A DNA stretch of 57,939 nt from Bacteroidaceae bacterium (GTDB lineage: Bacteria; Bacteroidota; Bacteroidia; Bacteroidales; Bacteroidaceae): positions 1 to 57,939 of the forward strand of contig CAAGGT010000296.1 of the NCBI GenBank assembly GCA_900769465.1, written 5' to 3'. Of this stretch, positions 17,708 through 26,626 are shown piece by piece. The notes beneath the pieces are model-generated. The model had not been told where the DNA came from. It saw only the letters and a program-made list of their open reading frames with translations, and did not search any database. The stretch's first letter is position 1; the number at the start of each line of letters is the position of its first letter. The position numbers and the translations under genes were made by a program.

Positions 17708-19363
17708 TCATTTTTTCGGAGAGAGTATTTCCTTGTATCCCTTTTCGTTGCCGAGAATCCTGAAGGCTTCGCCCAGGTCGGTGTCTTCGCGCAGATTGTA
17801 TATTATGCGCCCTTTCTGGCCATAATAGCGGTGGATGATTTCGTCGGCTATGATTTTGCGTATCTCCTTTTCAAAATGTGCTAAGGAGTGGTCGAGATTT
17901 GCCTGTAGCTTTTTCTCGAGTGATGTTATTTCATCTTTTACAATCTCGTTGAATCCCTCGAACGAGACGGCTTCCTTCAGGTCCTTGAGAACCTTTACGC
18001 TTATGAGGTCGTAGCTGAAGTTGCGCGATTTGAGCAGGCTCTTGAAATCCTCGTAGTCCTCGTGGGTGATATCGAATGTCTCGGCCGAGGCTATGGTGCT
18101 GTGCTTGAGCGCGTATTCGGTGGCGTAGTCGAAGATTGCCATATCCTGCATCAGGTAAAAGAGTAGGGTGGAGAGTTCTTCCTGTTTGGGCTCTATGTCG
18201 GGGCGAATGCCGCCGCCGTCACGTACCTCGCGGCCGGCCTCGGTGTGGAACACCGTGGTGAGGCTGTCGGGTACACGTGATGTCTTGCCTTGATCTATGA
18301 CGTGGGAGTAGTCGAGGGCTTGCACGCATCGTCCGCTTGGGATGTAGTATTTGGCTGTAGTGAGCTTGAGGTATCCGCCGCCCGTCACCTCGCGGGTGCT
18401 TTGTACAAGGCCTTTGCCGAATGTTCGGCTACCGATGATGACTGCTCTGTCGAGGTCTTGCAATGCTCCGGCTACAATCTCCGATGCCGATGCTGTCTGC
18501 CCGTCTACCAGTACTGCAACAGGTGACGTGGTGTCGATGGCTGCCTTCTGTGTCTTGTAGATCTCGTTCGATTGTTTAATCTTGCCTTTTGTGGTTACTA
18601 TAATCTTGTCCTTTGGGACAAAAAGGTTTACTATTTCCACTGCTTCGTTCAACAGGCCGCCTCCATTGCCTCGCAAGTCTATGATGAATGCTGTTGCGCC
18701 CTGTTTCTTTAGATCTATAAGGGCGTGGCGCATCTCTTTGGCGCATCCGTCGGTGAAACTGTTGAGTTGTATGTAGCCCACGTTGTCTTTTTGAAGACCA
18801 TAGTAAGGGATTGCGGGCAGGGCTATGCTTTCGCGTTGCAGTTTTACCTTTGTAGTTCCTTTTTTGCCGGGTCGTTCATACTCTATTGTGAGTGTGGTGC
18901 CGGGCTCTCCTCGCAACCTGTCACTGACACTGTCCGTACTCATTCCTTTTACGTCAACGCCGTCAATGGATATGATTATGTCGCCGGCCTTGAGTCCGGC
19001 CTTCTGTGCGGGCATTCCTTCGTATGGCTCGCTGAGTACGGTCCGTTTTTTCTCGGTATGGAAACGTATGACGGAGCCTATGCCGGCATATTTCCCGGTG
19101 GTCATCATCTTCAGGTCCTCGGTCTTGTCGGCAGGGTAGTACTCTGTGTAGGGGTCAAGGTTGCCCAGCATAGCATCGATACTCTTGTTTATGAGTATCT
19201 CGGGCATGATGCTGTCGACGTAAAAAAGATTCAGGTCCTTTATTATTGCGTTGATTATTGAGATTTGGCGCGAGAGCTGGAATTTGTGCTTTTCGTCGGC
19301 CTTGGCTGTTATGGCTGGTAACGTTGCTATAATAAGCAACAGGGTGAATAGCTTCCTTTTCAT
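17708..19363 (-). CDS. S41 family C-terminal processing peptidase (secreted)
   Basis: A 551-aa protein from ATG 19363; the longer open frame upstream lacks sense because MKRKLFTLLLIIATLPAITAKA is a clear signal peptide. An N-terminal helical region precedes a PDZ domain (about 95-180, GIGSVIRF and AGLKAGDIIISIDG) and the tail-specific protease domain. The catalytic Ser is in DGQTASASEIVAGAL and the Lys in SRTFGKGLVQ. Family knowledge: CtpA-type enzymes cleave periplasmic or cell-wall proteins from the C-terminus. A -7-like box TATCTTCG (minus strand) lies about 25 bases upstream of the start. Confidence 0.93.
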   Translation of the reverse strand: MKRKLFTLLLIIATLPAITAKADEKHKFQLSRQISIINAIIKDLNLFYVDSIMPEILINKSIDAMLGNLDPYTEYYPADKTEDLKMMTTGKYAGIGSVIRFHTEKKRTVLSEPYEGMPAQKAGLKAGDIIISIDGVDVKGMSTDSVSDRLRGEPGTTLTIEYERPGKKGTTKVKLQRESIALPAIPYYGLQKDNVGYIQLNSFTDGCAKEMRHALIDLKKQGATAFIIDLRGNGGGLLNEAVEIVNLFVPKDKIIVTTKGKIKQSNEIYKTQKAAIDTTSPVAVLVDGQTASASEIVAGALQDLDRAVIIGSRTFGKGLVQSTREVTGGGYLKLTTAKYYIPSGRCVQALDYSHVIDQGKTSRVPDSLTTVFHTEAGREVRDGGGIRPDIEPKQEELSTLLFYLMQDMAIFDYATEYALKHSTIASAETFDITHEDYEDFKSLLKSRNFSYDLISVKVLKDLKEAVSFEGFNEIVKDEITSLEKKLQANLDHSLAHFEKEIRKIIADEIIHRYYGQKGRIIYNLREDTDLGEAFRILGNEKGYKEILSPKK

Positions 19364-19387
19364 TATACATCCTTTTTGTTGTAAACG

Positions 19388-19395
19388 CGAAGATA
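19388..19395 (-). promoter_or_regulatory. -7 box of the S41 peptidase gene
   Basis: Minus strand TATCTTCG, a close TAnnTTTG variant, 24 bases upstream of the ATG. No convincing -33 TTTG is seen at 19-20 bp. Confidence 0.4.
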
Positions 19396-19508
19396 CACTT
19401 TTGCTTTTGTATAGATGTGTTTTGCGAGGTGTTTTTTGGTTTTTTTGATGAAAAGACAGATTTTTTACTGTTATTTTCATATTGATGAAGAAAAAAAAGC
19501 CGAAAAAC

Positions 19509-19539
19509 TTGCACCTGAAAAAAAGATGTACTACTTTTG
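19509..19539 (+). promoter_or_regulatory. Predicted promoter of tRNA-Asn
   Basis: TTGC (19509-19512), 19-bp spacer, TACTTTTG (19532-19539), about 30 bases before the tRNA 5' end. Confidence 0.55.
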
Positions 19540-19568
19540 CAACGTCAAACGAAAAGGATGACAAAAAT

Positions 19569-19642
19569 TCTTCAGTAGCTCAGTCGGTTAGAGCACCTGA
19601 CTGTTAATCAGGGGGTCGTAGGTTCAAGTCCTACCTGAAGAG
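19569..19642 (+). tRNA. tRNA-Asn (anticodon GTT)
   Basis: A 74-nt cloverleaf. The acceptor stem pairs TCTTCAG with CTGAAGA, the D-arm has AGCTCAGTCGGTTAGAGC, and the anticodon arm CCTGA-CTGTTAA-TCAGG places GTT at positions 34-36. The T-arm contains GGTTCAAGTCC. The discriminator base is G and CCA is not encoded, so it must be added after transcription. Confidence 0.97.
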
Positions 19643-19644
19643 CA

Positions 19645-19677
19645 AAAAGATGTCAACGAAGGTTGGCATCTTTTTTT
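19645..19677 (+). terminator. tRNA terminator
   Basis: A 13-bp stem with one G-T pair (19645-19657 with 19662-19674) and T-tract to 19677, immediately after the tRNA. Confidence 0.8.
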
Positions 19678-19679
19678 GT

Positions 19680-20582
19680 GTCCGTATGCTATGTGTGGGC
19701 TCACGGCGGGCTCACCTGCCCAATTTTCAACCTTGTTCAATTGTCTTGTATTCTTTCTGTAGTTTTTGCTATATGTACTTTCTGTGTGACAGAAAGTACC
19801 AAAGAACTCGGCACACGGGAAAAATCTTCACAAGCGCCCTTGCGTTGGATTTTTCAACGGTGCCCATTAGATAAGTTACTCATGCTCGCCGCAAAAGCTC
19901 AAACAAGTTTGGCTTTCGCTCGCTTACACGTAACTTTCCGCCCTTGGCGGGGAATTACTTTTGTGATGAAGATTCATAGGGGCGCTTTGCGACTTTGCCT
20001 TTAGCCCCTTCGGGCGGCGACCGTTGGTTCGCGCGACGAAAGTAGAGAGAGAATCTTGTTTACAAAATCGATAACATGTGCAGTGATAGGTCGCACGCAG
20101 CGCAGACATTGTTTGTGCCGTGCAGGTCACGATTAGCGCATGTTGTCAAAGAGTTTAAGAATAATACAAGTGAACAATTAAGGTTGAGGACTGCTGTAGA
20201 ATTTGACGGCGAGCTAAAGCGAGTTTTTTTGCCCCTATAGTTTACCGGTGAGCCGTGGTGTGCCAGAGATGCGGTTTTCCTGAAAATTGTTGGAGGGGTG
20301 TCAATCTCTTGGTGTTGAGTCTCTTTTTGCCTTTTGCTGCAGTCTCTCCTGTCGCTCAAGTGCTTTCAGTTTCGGGGTTCCACACTTCCAAAACTTCCTC
20401 TCCTTTAGTTTCGTCATAAATGATTCGATAACCTCTGTTGCCATGCTTTCTGATTGTATATCTTCTTGCTTCTTTCCTGTTGCCATTGTTTATAAAGTTT
20501 ATTGAAGGTTTAAGCCTGCCTGTTGTTGCTTTGTTTTTTTGTCTGCTTGTGTGGTTCAAACTGATGTGATGTCTATATATAT
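19680..20582. other. Structured sequence of about 0.9 kb with no convincing gene
   Basis: No frame here has a good start plus protein-like sequence. Visible structure: a perfect 11-bp hairpin with GTG loop (19775-19785 with 19789-19799), and a near-perfect 13-bp hairpin with CTT loop (19930-19942 with 19946-19958). The segment from about 19770 to 20040 reads like a dispersed Bacteroidales intergenic element (ACAGAAAGTACCAAAGAAC, later GTAACTTTCCGCCC), but I cannot confirm copies elsewhere. In 20301-20559, two overlapping minus-strand frames exist: a 61-codon ATG frame starting MATGKKQEDIQ, and a frame lacking ATG that reads GYRIIYDETKGEEVLEVWNP. The second has more natural codons and may be a gene remnant. 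Confidence 0.5.
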
Positions 20583-20612
20583 AAATAGGTCGTGCGCGCG
20601 CACGACCTATTT
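20583..20612 (-). terminator. Terminator of ppdK, 30-nt perfect palindrome
   Basis: A 13-bp perfect stem (20583-20595 with 20600-20612) around GCGC, 24 bp after the ppdK stop. The minus strand continues TATATATATAG, T/A-rich but without a run of T. Confidence 0.75.
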
Positions 20613-20636
20613 AATATTAATATGTGAGGTTTCTTG

Positions 20637-23360
20637 TTATGCCTCCTCGACCGCGGCCTGAGCAGCAGCCAAACGTGCGATGGGCACACGGAATGGAGAA
20701 CATGAAACGTAGTTCAAACCTACTCTGTGGCAGAACTTCACTGACTCAGGCTCACCACCGTGCTCACCGCAGATACCGCACTTGAGGTCTGGGTTAACGC
20801 CACGGCCCTTGTTTGTTGCCATTTCAACGAGCTGGCCAACACCTGTCTGGTCGAGAACCTGGAATGGGTCGTTCTTCAAAATCTTCTTGCGGAGGTAGAT
20901 TGGCAAGAATGAGTTAACGTCGTCACGAGAGTAACCGAAGGTCATCTGTGTCAAGTCGTTTGTACCGAATGAGAAGAACTGAGCCTGCTGTGCAATCTGG
21001 TCGGCTGTAAGTGCTGCACGTGGAATCTCAATCATAGTACCGATTGTGTACTCTACTGAATCACCCTCAGCTGCGAACAATGCGTTAGCTGCCTCAACGA
21101 TAGCGTTCTTCTGCTCCTCGAACTCGTTGATGATACCAACGAGTGGAACCATGATCTCGGGGTAGATAACCTTGCCTTCCTTCTTCAACTCGAGAGCTGC
21201 ACCAAGGATGGCTGTTGTCTGCATCTTTGTAATCTCGGGATATGTGTTACCCAAGCGGCAACCACGGTGACCGAGCATTGGGTTGAACTCCTCGAGAGAC
21301 TTAACGCGGCGCTGAACAGCCTCAACTGTCTTGCCCATAGCCTCGGCAAGCATCTGCTGACCCTTAGCATCGTGTGGTACGAACTCGTGGAGTGGTGGGT
21401 CGAGCAAGCGAACTGTCACGTGCAAGCCTTCCATTGCCTTGAAGATACCAACGAAGTCGGCCTTCTGGAATGGCAACAACTTTGCAAGAGCAACCTCGCG
21501 CTCCTTTGTTGTCTCGGCAAGAATCATCTCGCGCATAGCCTTAATCTTCTCACCCTCGAAGAACATGTGCTCTGTACGGCAGAGACCGATACCGATGGCA
21601 CCGAAGTCGCGTGCAACCTGTGCATCGTGTGGAGTATCGGCATTTGTGCGTACGCCCAAGCGTGCGTACTTGTCGCAGATGTTCATCAATTCGGCAAAGT
21701 CACCGCTGAGCTCAGGAGCCTTAGTCTCAACCTTACCCTCAATAACCTGGCCTGTAGAACCGTTCAATGAGATGTAGTCGCCCTCGTTGAATGTGATGCC
21801 GTCAACAGTCAATGTACGCTTCTTGTAGTCGATAACCAATGTACCTGCACCTGAAACGCAGCACTTACCCATACCACGTGCAACAACGGCAGCGTGTGAA
21901 GTCATACCACCACGTGCTGTGAGGATACCCTGAGCTGCAGCCATACCTGCGAGGTCCTCGGGAGAAGTCTCGATACGAACGAGGATTACCTTCTCGCCAT
22001 CCTCATGCCACTTCTCGGCGTCGTCGGCGAAGAATACGATGCGGCCTGTTGCTGCACCAGGAGATGCGGGAAGACCGTTGGCGATAACCTTAGCCTTTGC
22101 AAGAGCTGCTGTGTCGAATACTGGGTGGAGCAACTCGTTGAGCTTCTCTGGCTCCATGCGCTTCAAAACAGTCTTGTCATCGATGATACCGTCACGGTAG
22201 AGGTCCATAGCGATCTTAACCATCGCAGCACCTGTACGCTTACCGTTACGTGTCTGCAGGAACCACATCTTGCCCTCCTGAACGGTGAACTCCATGTCCT
22301 GCATATCTTTGTAGTGGTCCTCAAGGCGTGTCTGGATTGCGTCGAGTTCCTTGTAGATCTCGGGCATAGCCTCCTCCATTGAAGGATACTTGCTTGCACG
22401 CTCCTCCTCGCTGATGTTCTGCAGTGCAGCCCAACGCTGTGAACCGATCTTTGTAATCTGCTGTGGTGTGCGGATACCTGCTACCACGTCCTCACCCTGT
22501 GCGTTGATAAGGTACTCGCCATTGAAGAGGTTCTCACCTGTCGCTGCGTCACGAGAGAAGCATACGCCGGTTGCAGAAGTCTCGCCCATGTTACCGAATA
22601 CCATTGCCTGTACTGAAACGGCTGTTCCCCACTCATCGGGAATTTTCTCCATGCGACGGTAAAGGATAGCACGCTCGTTGTTCCAAGACTCGAACACTGC
22701 GCAAACGGCACCCCACAACTGCTCGTAAGCGTCTGTTGGGAAGTCCTTGCCTGTCTGTGCCTTAACAGCTGCCTTGAACTTTGCAACGAGGTCCTTCAAA
22801 GCCTCTACGCTGAGGTCCTTGTCAAGAACAACACCCTGCTCTTCCTTAACCTTCTCGATGATAGCCTCGAATGGATCGATCTCCTCCTTGCTTGTTGGCT
22901 TCATGCCCAAAACAACGTCGCCGTACATCTGTACGAAACGGCGGTAAGAGTCCCAAGCGAACTTTTCGTTACCTGTCTTCTTTGCAAGACCCTCTACTAC
23001 GATGTCGTTAAGACCGAGGTTGAGGATTGTGTCCATCATACCGGGCATTGAAGCGCGGGCACCTGAACGTACAGAAACCAACAATGGGTTGGTTGGGTCG
23101 CCGAATGTAGAGTTCATCAAGTTTTCGATGTTCTTTACTGCGGCCTGAACCTCTGCCTGGAGAAGTTCGATTACCTTTTCTCTGCCGAGGCTGTAGTATT
23201 CGCCACAAACCTCAGTTGTGATGGTGAAACCCGGAGGTACTGGAATGCCGATGAGGTTCATCTCGGCAAGGTTAGCACCTTTACCTCCCAACAAGTTTCT
23301 CATTGACGCATTACCTTCGGCAAGGCCATTACCAAAGGTGTAGACTCTTTTGTCTGCCAT
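20637..23360 (-). CDS. ppdK: Pyruvate, phosphate dikinase
   Basis: A 907-aa protein, somewhat longer than the roughly 875 residues typical of the family, interconverting pyruvate + ATP + Pi with PEP + AMP + PPi. The N-terminal ATP-binding domain contains GGKGANLAEM and SVRSGARASMPGMMDTILNLG. The swivelling phosphohistidine domain has GGMTSHAAVVARGMGK, with H489 as phosphorylated residue. The C-terminal PEP/pyruvate barrel ends with LKCGICGEHGGEP, carrying the catalytic Cys. It stands alone between a palindromic terminator and a divergent promoter region. In Bacteroidales it works with malic enzyme and PEP carboxykinase around the PEP-pyruvate node; malic enzyme is also in this window (33.7-35.1 kb). 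Confidence 0.97.
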   Translation of the reverse strand: MADKRVYTFGNGLAEGNASMRNLLGGKGANLAEMNLIGIPVPPGFTITTEVCGEYYSLGREKVIELLQAEVQAAVKNIENLMNSTFGDPTNPLLVSVRSGARASMPGMMDTILNLGLNDIVVEGLAKKTGNEKFAWDSYRRFVQMYGDVVLGMKPTSKEEIDPFEAIIEKVKEEQGVVLDKDLSVEALKDLVAKFKAAVKAQTGKDFPTDAYEQLWGAVCAVFESWNNERAILYRRMEKIPDEWGTAVSVQAMVFGNMGETSATGVCFSRDAATGENLFNGEYLINAQGEDVVAGIRTPQQITKIGSQRWAALQNISEEERASKYPSMEEAMPEIYKELDAIQTRLEDHYKDMQDMEFTVQEGKMWFLQTRNGKRTGAAMVKIAMDLYRDGIIDDKTVLKRMEPEKLNELLHPVFDTAALAKAKVIANGLPASPGAATGRIVFFADDAEKWHEDGEKVILVRIETSPEDLAGMAAAQGILTARGGMTSHAAVVARGMGKCCVSGAGTLVIDYKKRTLTVDGITFNEGDYISLNGSTGQVIEGKVETKAPELSGDFAELMNICDKYARLGVRTNADTPHDAQVARDFGAIGIGLCRTEHMFFEGEKIKAMREMILAETTKEREVALAKLLPFQKADFVGIFKAMEGLHVTVRLLDPPLHEFVPHDAKGQQMLAEAMGKTVEAVQRRVKSLEEFNPMLGHRGCRLGNTYPEITKMQTTAILGAALELKKEGKVIYPEIMVPLVGIINEFEEQKNAIVEAANALFAAEGDSVEYTIGTMIEIPRAALTADQIAQQAQFFSFGTNDLTQMTFGYSRDDVNSFLPIYLRKKILKNDPFQVLDQTGVGQLVEMATNKGRGVNPDLKCGICGEHGGEPESVKFCHRVGLNYVSCSPFRVPIARLAAAQAAVEEA

Positions 23361-23742
23361 AAATTTTTGAGTTTATTGTTTGTTGATAAATAAAAAATGT
23401 TTAGCTAATCACGTGTTGGGCACTGCATCCGAAAATGTGTGCTCAACTAATTTGCAAATATAACAAAAATGTTTGTAATCCTAAATTTATGCAGGGAAAT
23501 ATCACGTAATAAATTAAAAAAAATAAGTTCGATTGTTAAAAGTGGAATTTTTGCGAGGTGAAAGGCGAAAACGGAAAGGTCAAAACGGAAAACTGAAAGG
23601 CTGGCTGTTGTAAAATTTTAAAACAAGTTTTACATATCTCGTTCATTTGTCGTATCTTTGCGGGTGATTTGTAATTTGCGGTATTGCGCTCTGTTGTTTT
23701 TGCTGTAGGGACAGTGCCTTTGTTTTAGAAATTTATTTTAAG
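23361..23742. promoter_or_regulatory. Divergent promoter region of ppdK and rlmD
   Basis: A 382-bp intergenic region with no gene. Minus strand TATATTTG (plus 23455-23462) is a full TAnnTTTG box about 95 bases upstream of ppdK. Plus strand TATCTTTG at 23653-23660 lies about 80 bases upstream of rlmD. Neither has a clean TTTG at -33. Between them, 23557-23602 is purine-rich with imperfect GAAAGG / AAAACGGAAA repeats, of a kind often seen between Bacteroidales genes. Confidence 0.5.
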
Positions 23743-25167
23743 ATGGCGAGAAAAAATAAGAATCTGCCGCTGTTGGAGCAGGTGGAGATTACCGGCGTGG
23801 CTGCCGAGGGTAAGGCGCTTGCGCGTGTTAATGACTTGGTGGTTTTTGTGCCTTTTGTGGTTCCCGGAGATGTCGTGGACCTCAAGGTGAAACGTAAAAA
23901 ACACAGCTATGCCGAGGCTGAAGCTGTGAAATTCTATGAGTACTCCCAGGAGCGTTCCGAGCCTTTCTGCAAGCATTATGGTGTATGCGGTGGCTGCAAG
24001 TGGCAATGTCTTGCGTATGAATACCAGCTTAAATACAAACAGCAGCAGGTGGTCGATGCGCTGACGCGTATCGGCAAAGTGGAACTCCCCGAGGTGATGC
24101 CAATTCTTGGCTCGGAGCAGACAAGGGAGTATCGCAATAAACTTGAATTCACCTTTAGCAACAAGCGTTGGCTCACTTGGGACGAGGTGGAGGCCGGAAC
24201 GAAATATGAATGTATGGATGCTCTTGGTTTTCATATTCCGGGTGCATTTGACAAGGTCTTGGATATTGAGGAGTGTGCTCTTATGCAGGGATTGAATAAT
24301 CGTCTGCGTAATGGTATAAGGGAATTTGCAATCAAGGAGAATATTCCGTTCTACGATCTTCGTTCTCATTCGGGCGTGTTGCGCAGTATGATGTTGCGTA
24401 CCTCTACGACCGGTGAGGTGATGTTGCTTCTGCAAGCGAGAGCGGAGTGTGACAATGATAAAGTTCAACTTGAAAAAACTTTACAATTTGTTGCTGCGGA
24501 ATTTCCTGAGGTTACATCCTTGCTTTATGTGATAAACAATAAATGCAATGATACCTTTGGCGACCTTGAAGTTGTGACCTATAAGGGAACTGATGTTATA
24601 TATGAGGAGATGGAGGGCTTGCGTTTCAAGGTTGGTCCGAAGTCGTTCTATCAAACAAACAGCAAGCAGGCGTACAATCTGTACAAGGTGGCACGTGATT
24701 TCGCTGCACTGACCGGGAATGAGGTTGTTTATGACCTCTATACAGGTACCGGAACCATTGCTAACTTTGTGGCGCGCAATGCCAAAAAGGTGATAGGTGT
24801 GGAGTATGTGGAGGATGCTATTGTTGATGCGCGTATAAATGCAGAACTTAACGGCTTTGATAATCTCACATTCTTTGCCGGTGATATGAAGGATATACTC
24901 ACACGTGAATTCATTAGTGAACACGGGATGCCCGATGTCATAATCACCGACCCGCCCCGTGCCGGTATGCATAACGATGTGATTGACACCATACTTTTTG
25001 CAGCTCCCAAACGTATTGTGTATGTGAGCTGTAATCCGGCAACGCAGGCGCGTGATTTGCAGTTGCTTGATGCTGATTACAGGGTTGTTGCCGTGCAGCC
25101 TGTGGATATGTTCCCGCATACACATCATGTCGAGAATGTTGTATTGCTTGAACGTAGGAATGCTTAA
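23743..25167 (+). CDS. rlmD: 23S rRNA (uracil-5-)-methyltransferase, RlmD type
   Basis: A 474-aa SAM-dependent enzyme that methylates uracil C5 in 23S rRNA. A TRAM domain covers about 8-65. Four cysteines (C76, C82, C85, C89; C-x5-C-x2-C-x3-C) form the expected [4Fe-4S] site. The methyltransferase domain has VYDLYTGTGTIANFVA (SAM), TDPPRAGM, and the nucleophile C430 in YVSCNPATQARDL. In Bacteroidota one such enzyme may cover more than one uridine, so the precise target (U1939 or another) is inferred. The pseudouridine synthase gene begins 20 bp downstream, giving a small RNA-modification operon. Confidence 0.92.
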   Translation: MARKNKNLPLLEQVEITGVAAEGKALARVNDLVVFVPFVVPGDVVDLKVKRKKHSYAEAEAVKFYEYSQERSEPFCKHYGVCGGCKWQCLAYEYQLKYKQQQVVDALTRIGKVELPEVMPILGSEQTREYRNKLEFTFSNKRWLTWDEVEAGTKYECMDALGFHIPGAFDKVLDIEECALMQGLNNRLRNGIREFAIKENIPFYDLRSHSGVLRSMMLRTSTTGEVMLLLQARAECDNDKVQLEKTLQFVAAEFPEVTSLLYVINNKCNDTFGDLEVVTYKGTDVIYEEMEGLRFKVGPKSFYQTNSKQAYNLYKVARDFAALTGNEVVYDLYTGTGTIANFVARNAKKVIGVEYVEDAIVDARINAELNGFDNLTFFAGDMKDILTREFISEHGMPDVIITDPPRAGMHNDVIDTILFAAPKRIVYVSCNPATQARDLQLLDADYRVVAVQPVDMFPHTHHVENVVLLERRNA

Positions 25168-25187
25168 TTATTGAAAAATAATATAAT

Positions 25188-26075
25188 ATGCAACGCAAAA
25201 TAAAAAGTCTACTGACATTCAAGGTGGTTGAACCTGTGCAGCTCATTGTGTTTATAATGGAGAAGATGCACGGGGTGAGCCGAAATAGAGCAAAAGCTTT
25301 AATAAGCAATAGGGTAGTCCTTGTGAATAACGCAATTACCACTCATCCGCTTGCTGAATTGAAACCTGGTGATGTGGTACAGCTCGACCGCTCAAAGCAC
25401 AAGAAATCGTTCCATTGCAAGGAACTTGATATTGTTTTTGAGGATCCGTATCTGTTTATTATAGACAAACATCCCGGTCTGCTTTCAATGAGCAATAATT
25501 CGCGCCAGCAGACAGTGCAGACAGTACTCAACCGTTACCTTGAAAAAGGTGGCGGCCGCAATACCTCGCATCTTGTTCATAGGCTCGACCGTGATACGTC
25601 CGGACTGATGGTCTATGCCAAGGATGTGCAGACCCAGCAGTCGCTCATTAATGGCTGGCAGCAGCTTGTGACCGACCGTCGTTACCTTGCTTTGGTGGAA
25701 GGTGAATTTGAGCAACAACGTGGCAGGGTACAATCGTGGCTTACCGAGGATAAAAAGTTTGTAACTCACTCAAGTCCAGTGGATAATGGCGGTAAATATG
25801 CTGTGACACATTATAATGTATTGGCGTCGTCGAATGGCTATTCGCTTGTGGAATGTGAGCTTGAAACGGGTAGAAAGAACCAAATTCGTGTTCATATGGC
25901 CGATCTTGGTCACCCCGTTGTCGGTGACCGCAAGTATGGTAGTGAGGAGGATCCTATGCGCCGTCTTGGATTGCACGCGTATATGCTGTGCTTTACCCAC
26001 CCGGTTACAGGAAAGCATCTGCGTTTTGAGACTCCTGTCCCATTCTGTTTCGAGAAACTGCTTAACGGCGAGTAA
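25188..26075 (+). CDS. RluA-family pseudouridine synthase
   Basis: A 295-aa protein with an N-terminal S4 RNA-binding domain (about 14-70, GVSRNRAKALISNRVVLVN) and the RluA catalytic domain. The active-site Asp is D134 in HRLDRDTSG, and family blocks YAVTHYNVL and ELETGRKNQIRVHMADLGHPVVGD follow. The S4 plus RluA layout points to an RluC/RluD-like large-subunit rRNA enzyme, but the target uridine cannot be read from sequence. It lies 20 bp after rlmD and 23 bp before the next gene, so the three plus-strand genes are probably co-transcribed. Confidence 0.92.
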   Translation: MQRKIKSLLTFKVVEPVQLIVFIMEKMHGVSRNRAKALISNRVVLVNNAITTHPLAELKPGDVVQLDRSKHKKSFHCKELDIVFEDPYLFIIDKHPGLLSMSNNSRQQTVQTVLNRYLEKGGGRNTSHLVHRLDRDTSGLMVYAKDVQTQQSLINGWQQLVTDRRYLALVEGEFEQQRGRVQSWLTEDKKFVTHSSPVDNGGKYAVTHYNVLASSNGYSLVECELETGRKNQIRVHMADLGHPVVGDRKYGSEEDPMRRLGLHAYMLCFTHPVTGKHLRFETPVPFCFEKLLNGE

Positions 26076-26098
26076 AGGGCTGGCCAAATCTCTGTTTC

Positions 26099-26584
26099 GT
26101 GAAAAGACTTTTTCTGTTTCTGCTTTTGCCGCTTGCGCAGTTGGCATCGGCGCAGTCTGCGGTTAGTGACCCGGCTGTGCTTACCGCTCCGCGCACATAT
26201 AAAAAGGTGTCGGGCAATGCTGTCAGGTTGCGTGCAAGTGAAGCTGCAGATATAGAGAAACAGGCCGACAGGTTGTTGGCGAGAATACTGCAGGCAAATC
26301 ATCGTGCAAGGGTGAATGCTGCACGTGAACTGGCGCGACGTTACAAGCTCGGTGACCGCGTGATTGTGCGTGGGGATAGTGGACGTGATGTCAGGAGTGT
26401 AGCCAATGCTTTGGTTAAAAAACTTTACATAAATGCCGAGGATGTGATTCCAACTTTCGACAGGGGAGCATTGCTTGATGGTGAACTTTACAATGCGCTT
26501 CTGCGCTTTCAGAGTGATAAAGGTCTGCCTGTTGATGGCAGGGTTACAAAAGATGTTGTAAAGGAGCTGAGAAAACGTAAATGA
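26099..26584 (+). CDS. Secreted peptidoglycan-binding domain protein
   Basis: A 161-aa protein using a GTG start (26099), chosen because it begins a clear signal peptide (KRLFLFLLLPLAQLASAQ) 23 bp after the upstream stop. Residues about 90-160 form a PG_binding_1 domain (VRGDSGRDVRSVANALVKKL, LYNALLRFQSDKGLPVDG, VTKDVVKELRK). The middle is helical and Arg/Ala-rich (about 55-85). No catalytic domain is attached, so it is probably a cell-wall-associated accessory protein. The TGA lies inside the terminator hairpin. Confidence 0.8.
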   Translation: MKRLFLFLLLPLAQLASAQSAVSDPAVLTAPRTYKKVSGNAVRLRASEAADIEKQADRLLARILQANHRARVNAARELARRYKLGDRVIVRGDSGRDVRSVANALVKKLYINAEDVIPTFDRGALLDGELYNALLRFQSDKGLPVDGRVTKDVVKELRKRK

Positions 26585-26620
26585 ATAAACCGGGCTGCAT
26601 TGCTGCCCGGTTTATTCATT
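26580..26620. terminator. Bidirectional terminator overlapping a stop codon
   Basis: A 16-bp perfect stem (26580-26595 with 26605-26620) and 9-nt loop, between convergent genes. The left arm contains the stop codon of the peptidoglycan-binding protein. Confidence 0.8.
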
Positions 26621-26626
26621 GATTAT

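Noticed and set aside
20301..20486. 61-codon minus-strand ATG frame
   Set aside because: No ribosome site, no family match, and a competing overlapping frame has more natural codon choice; kept only as part of the non-coding block description.
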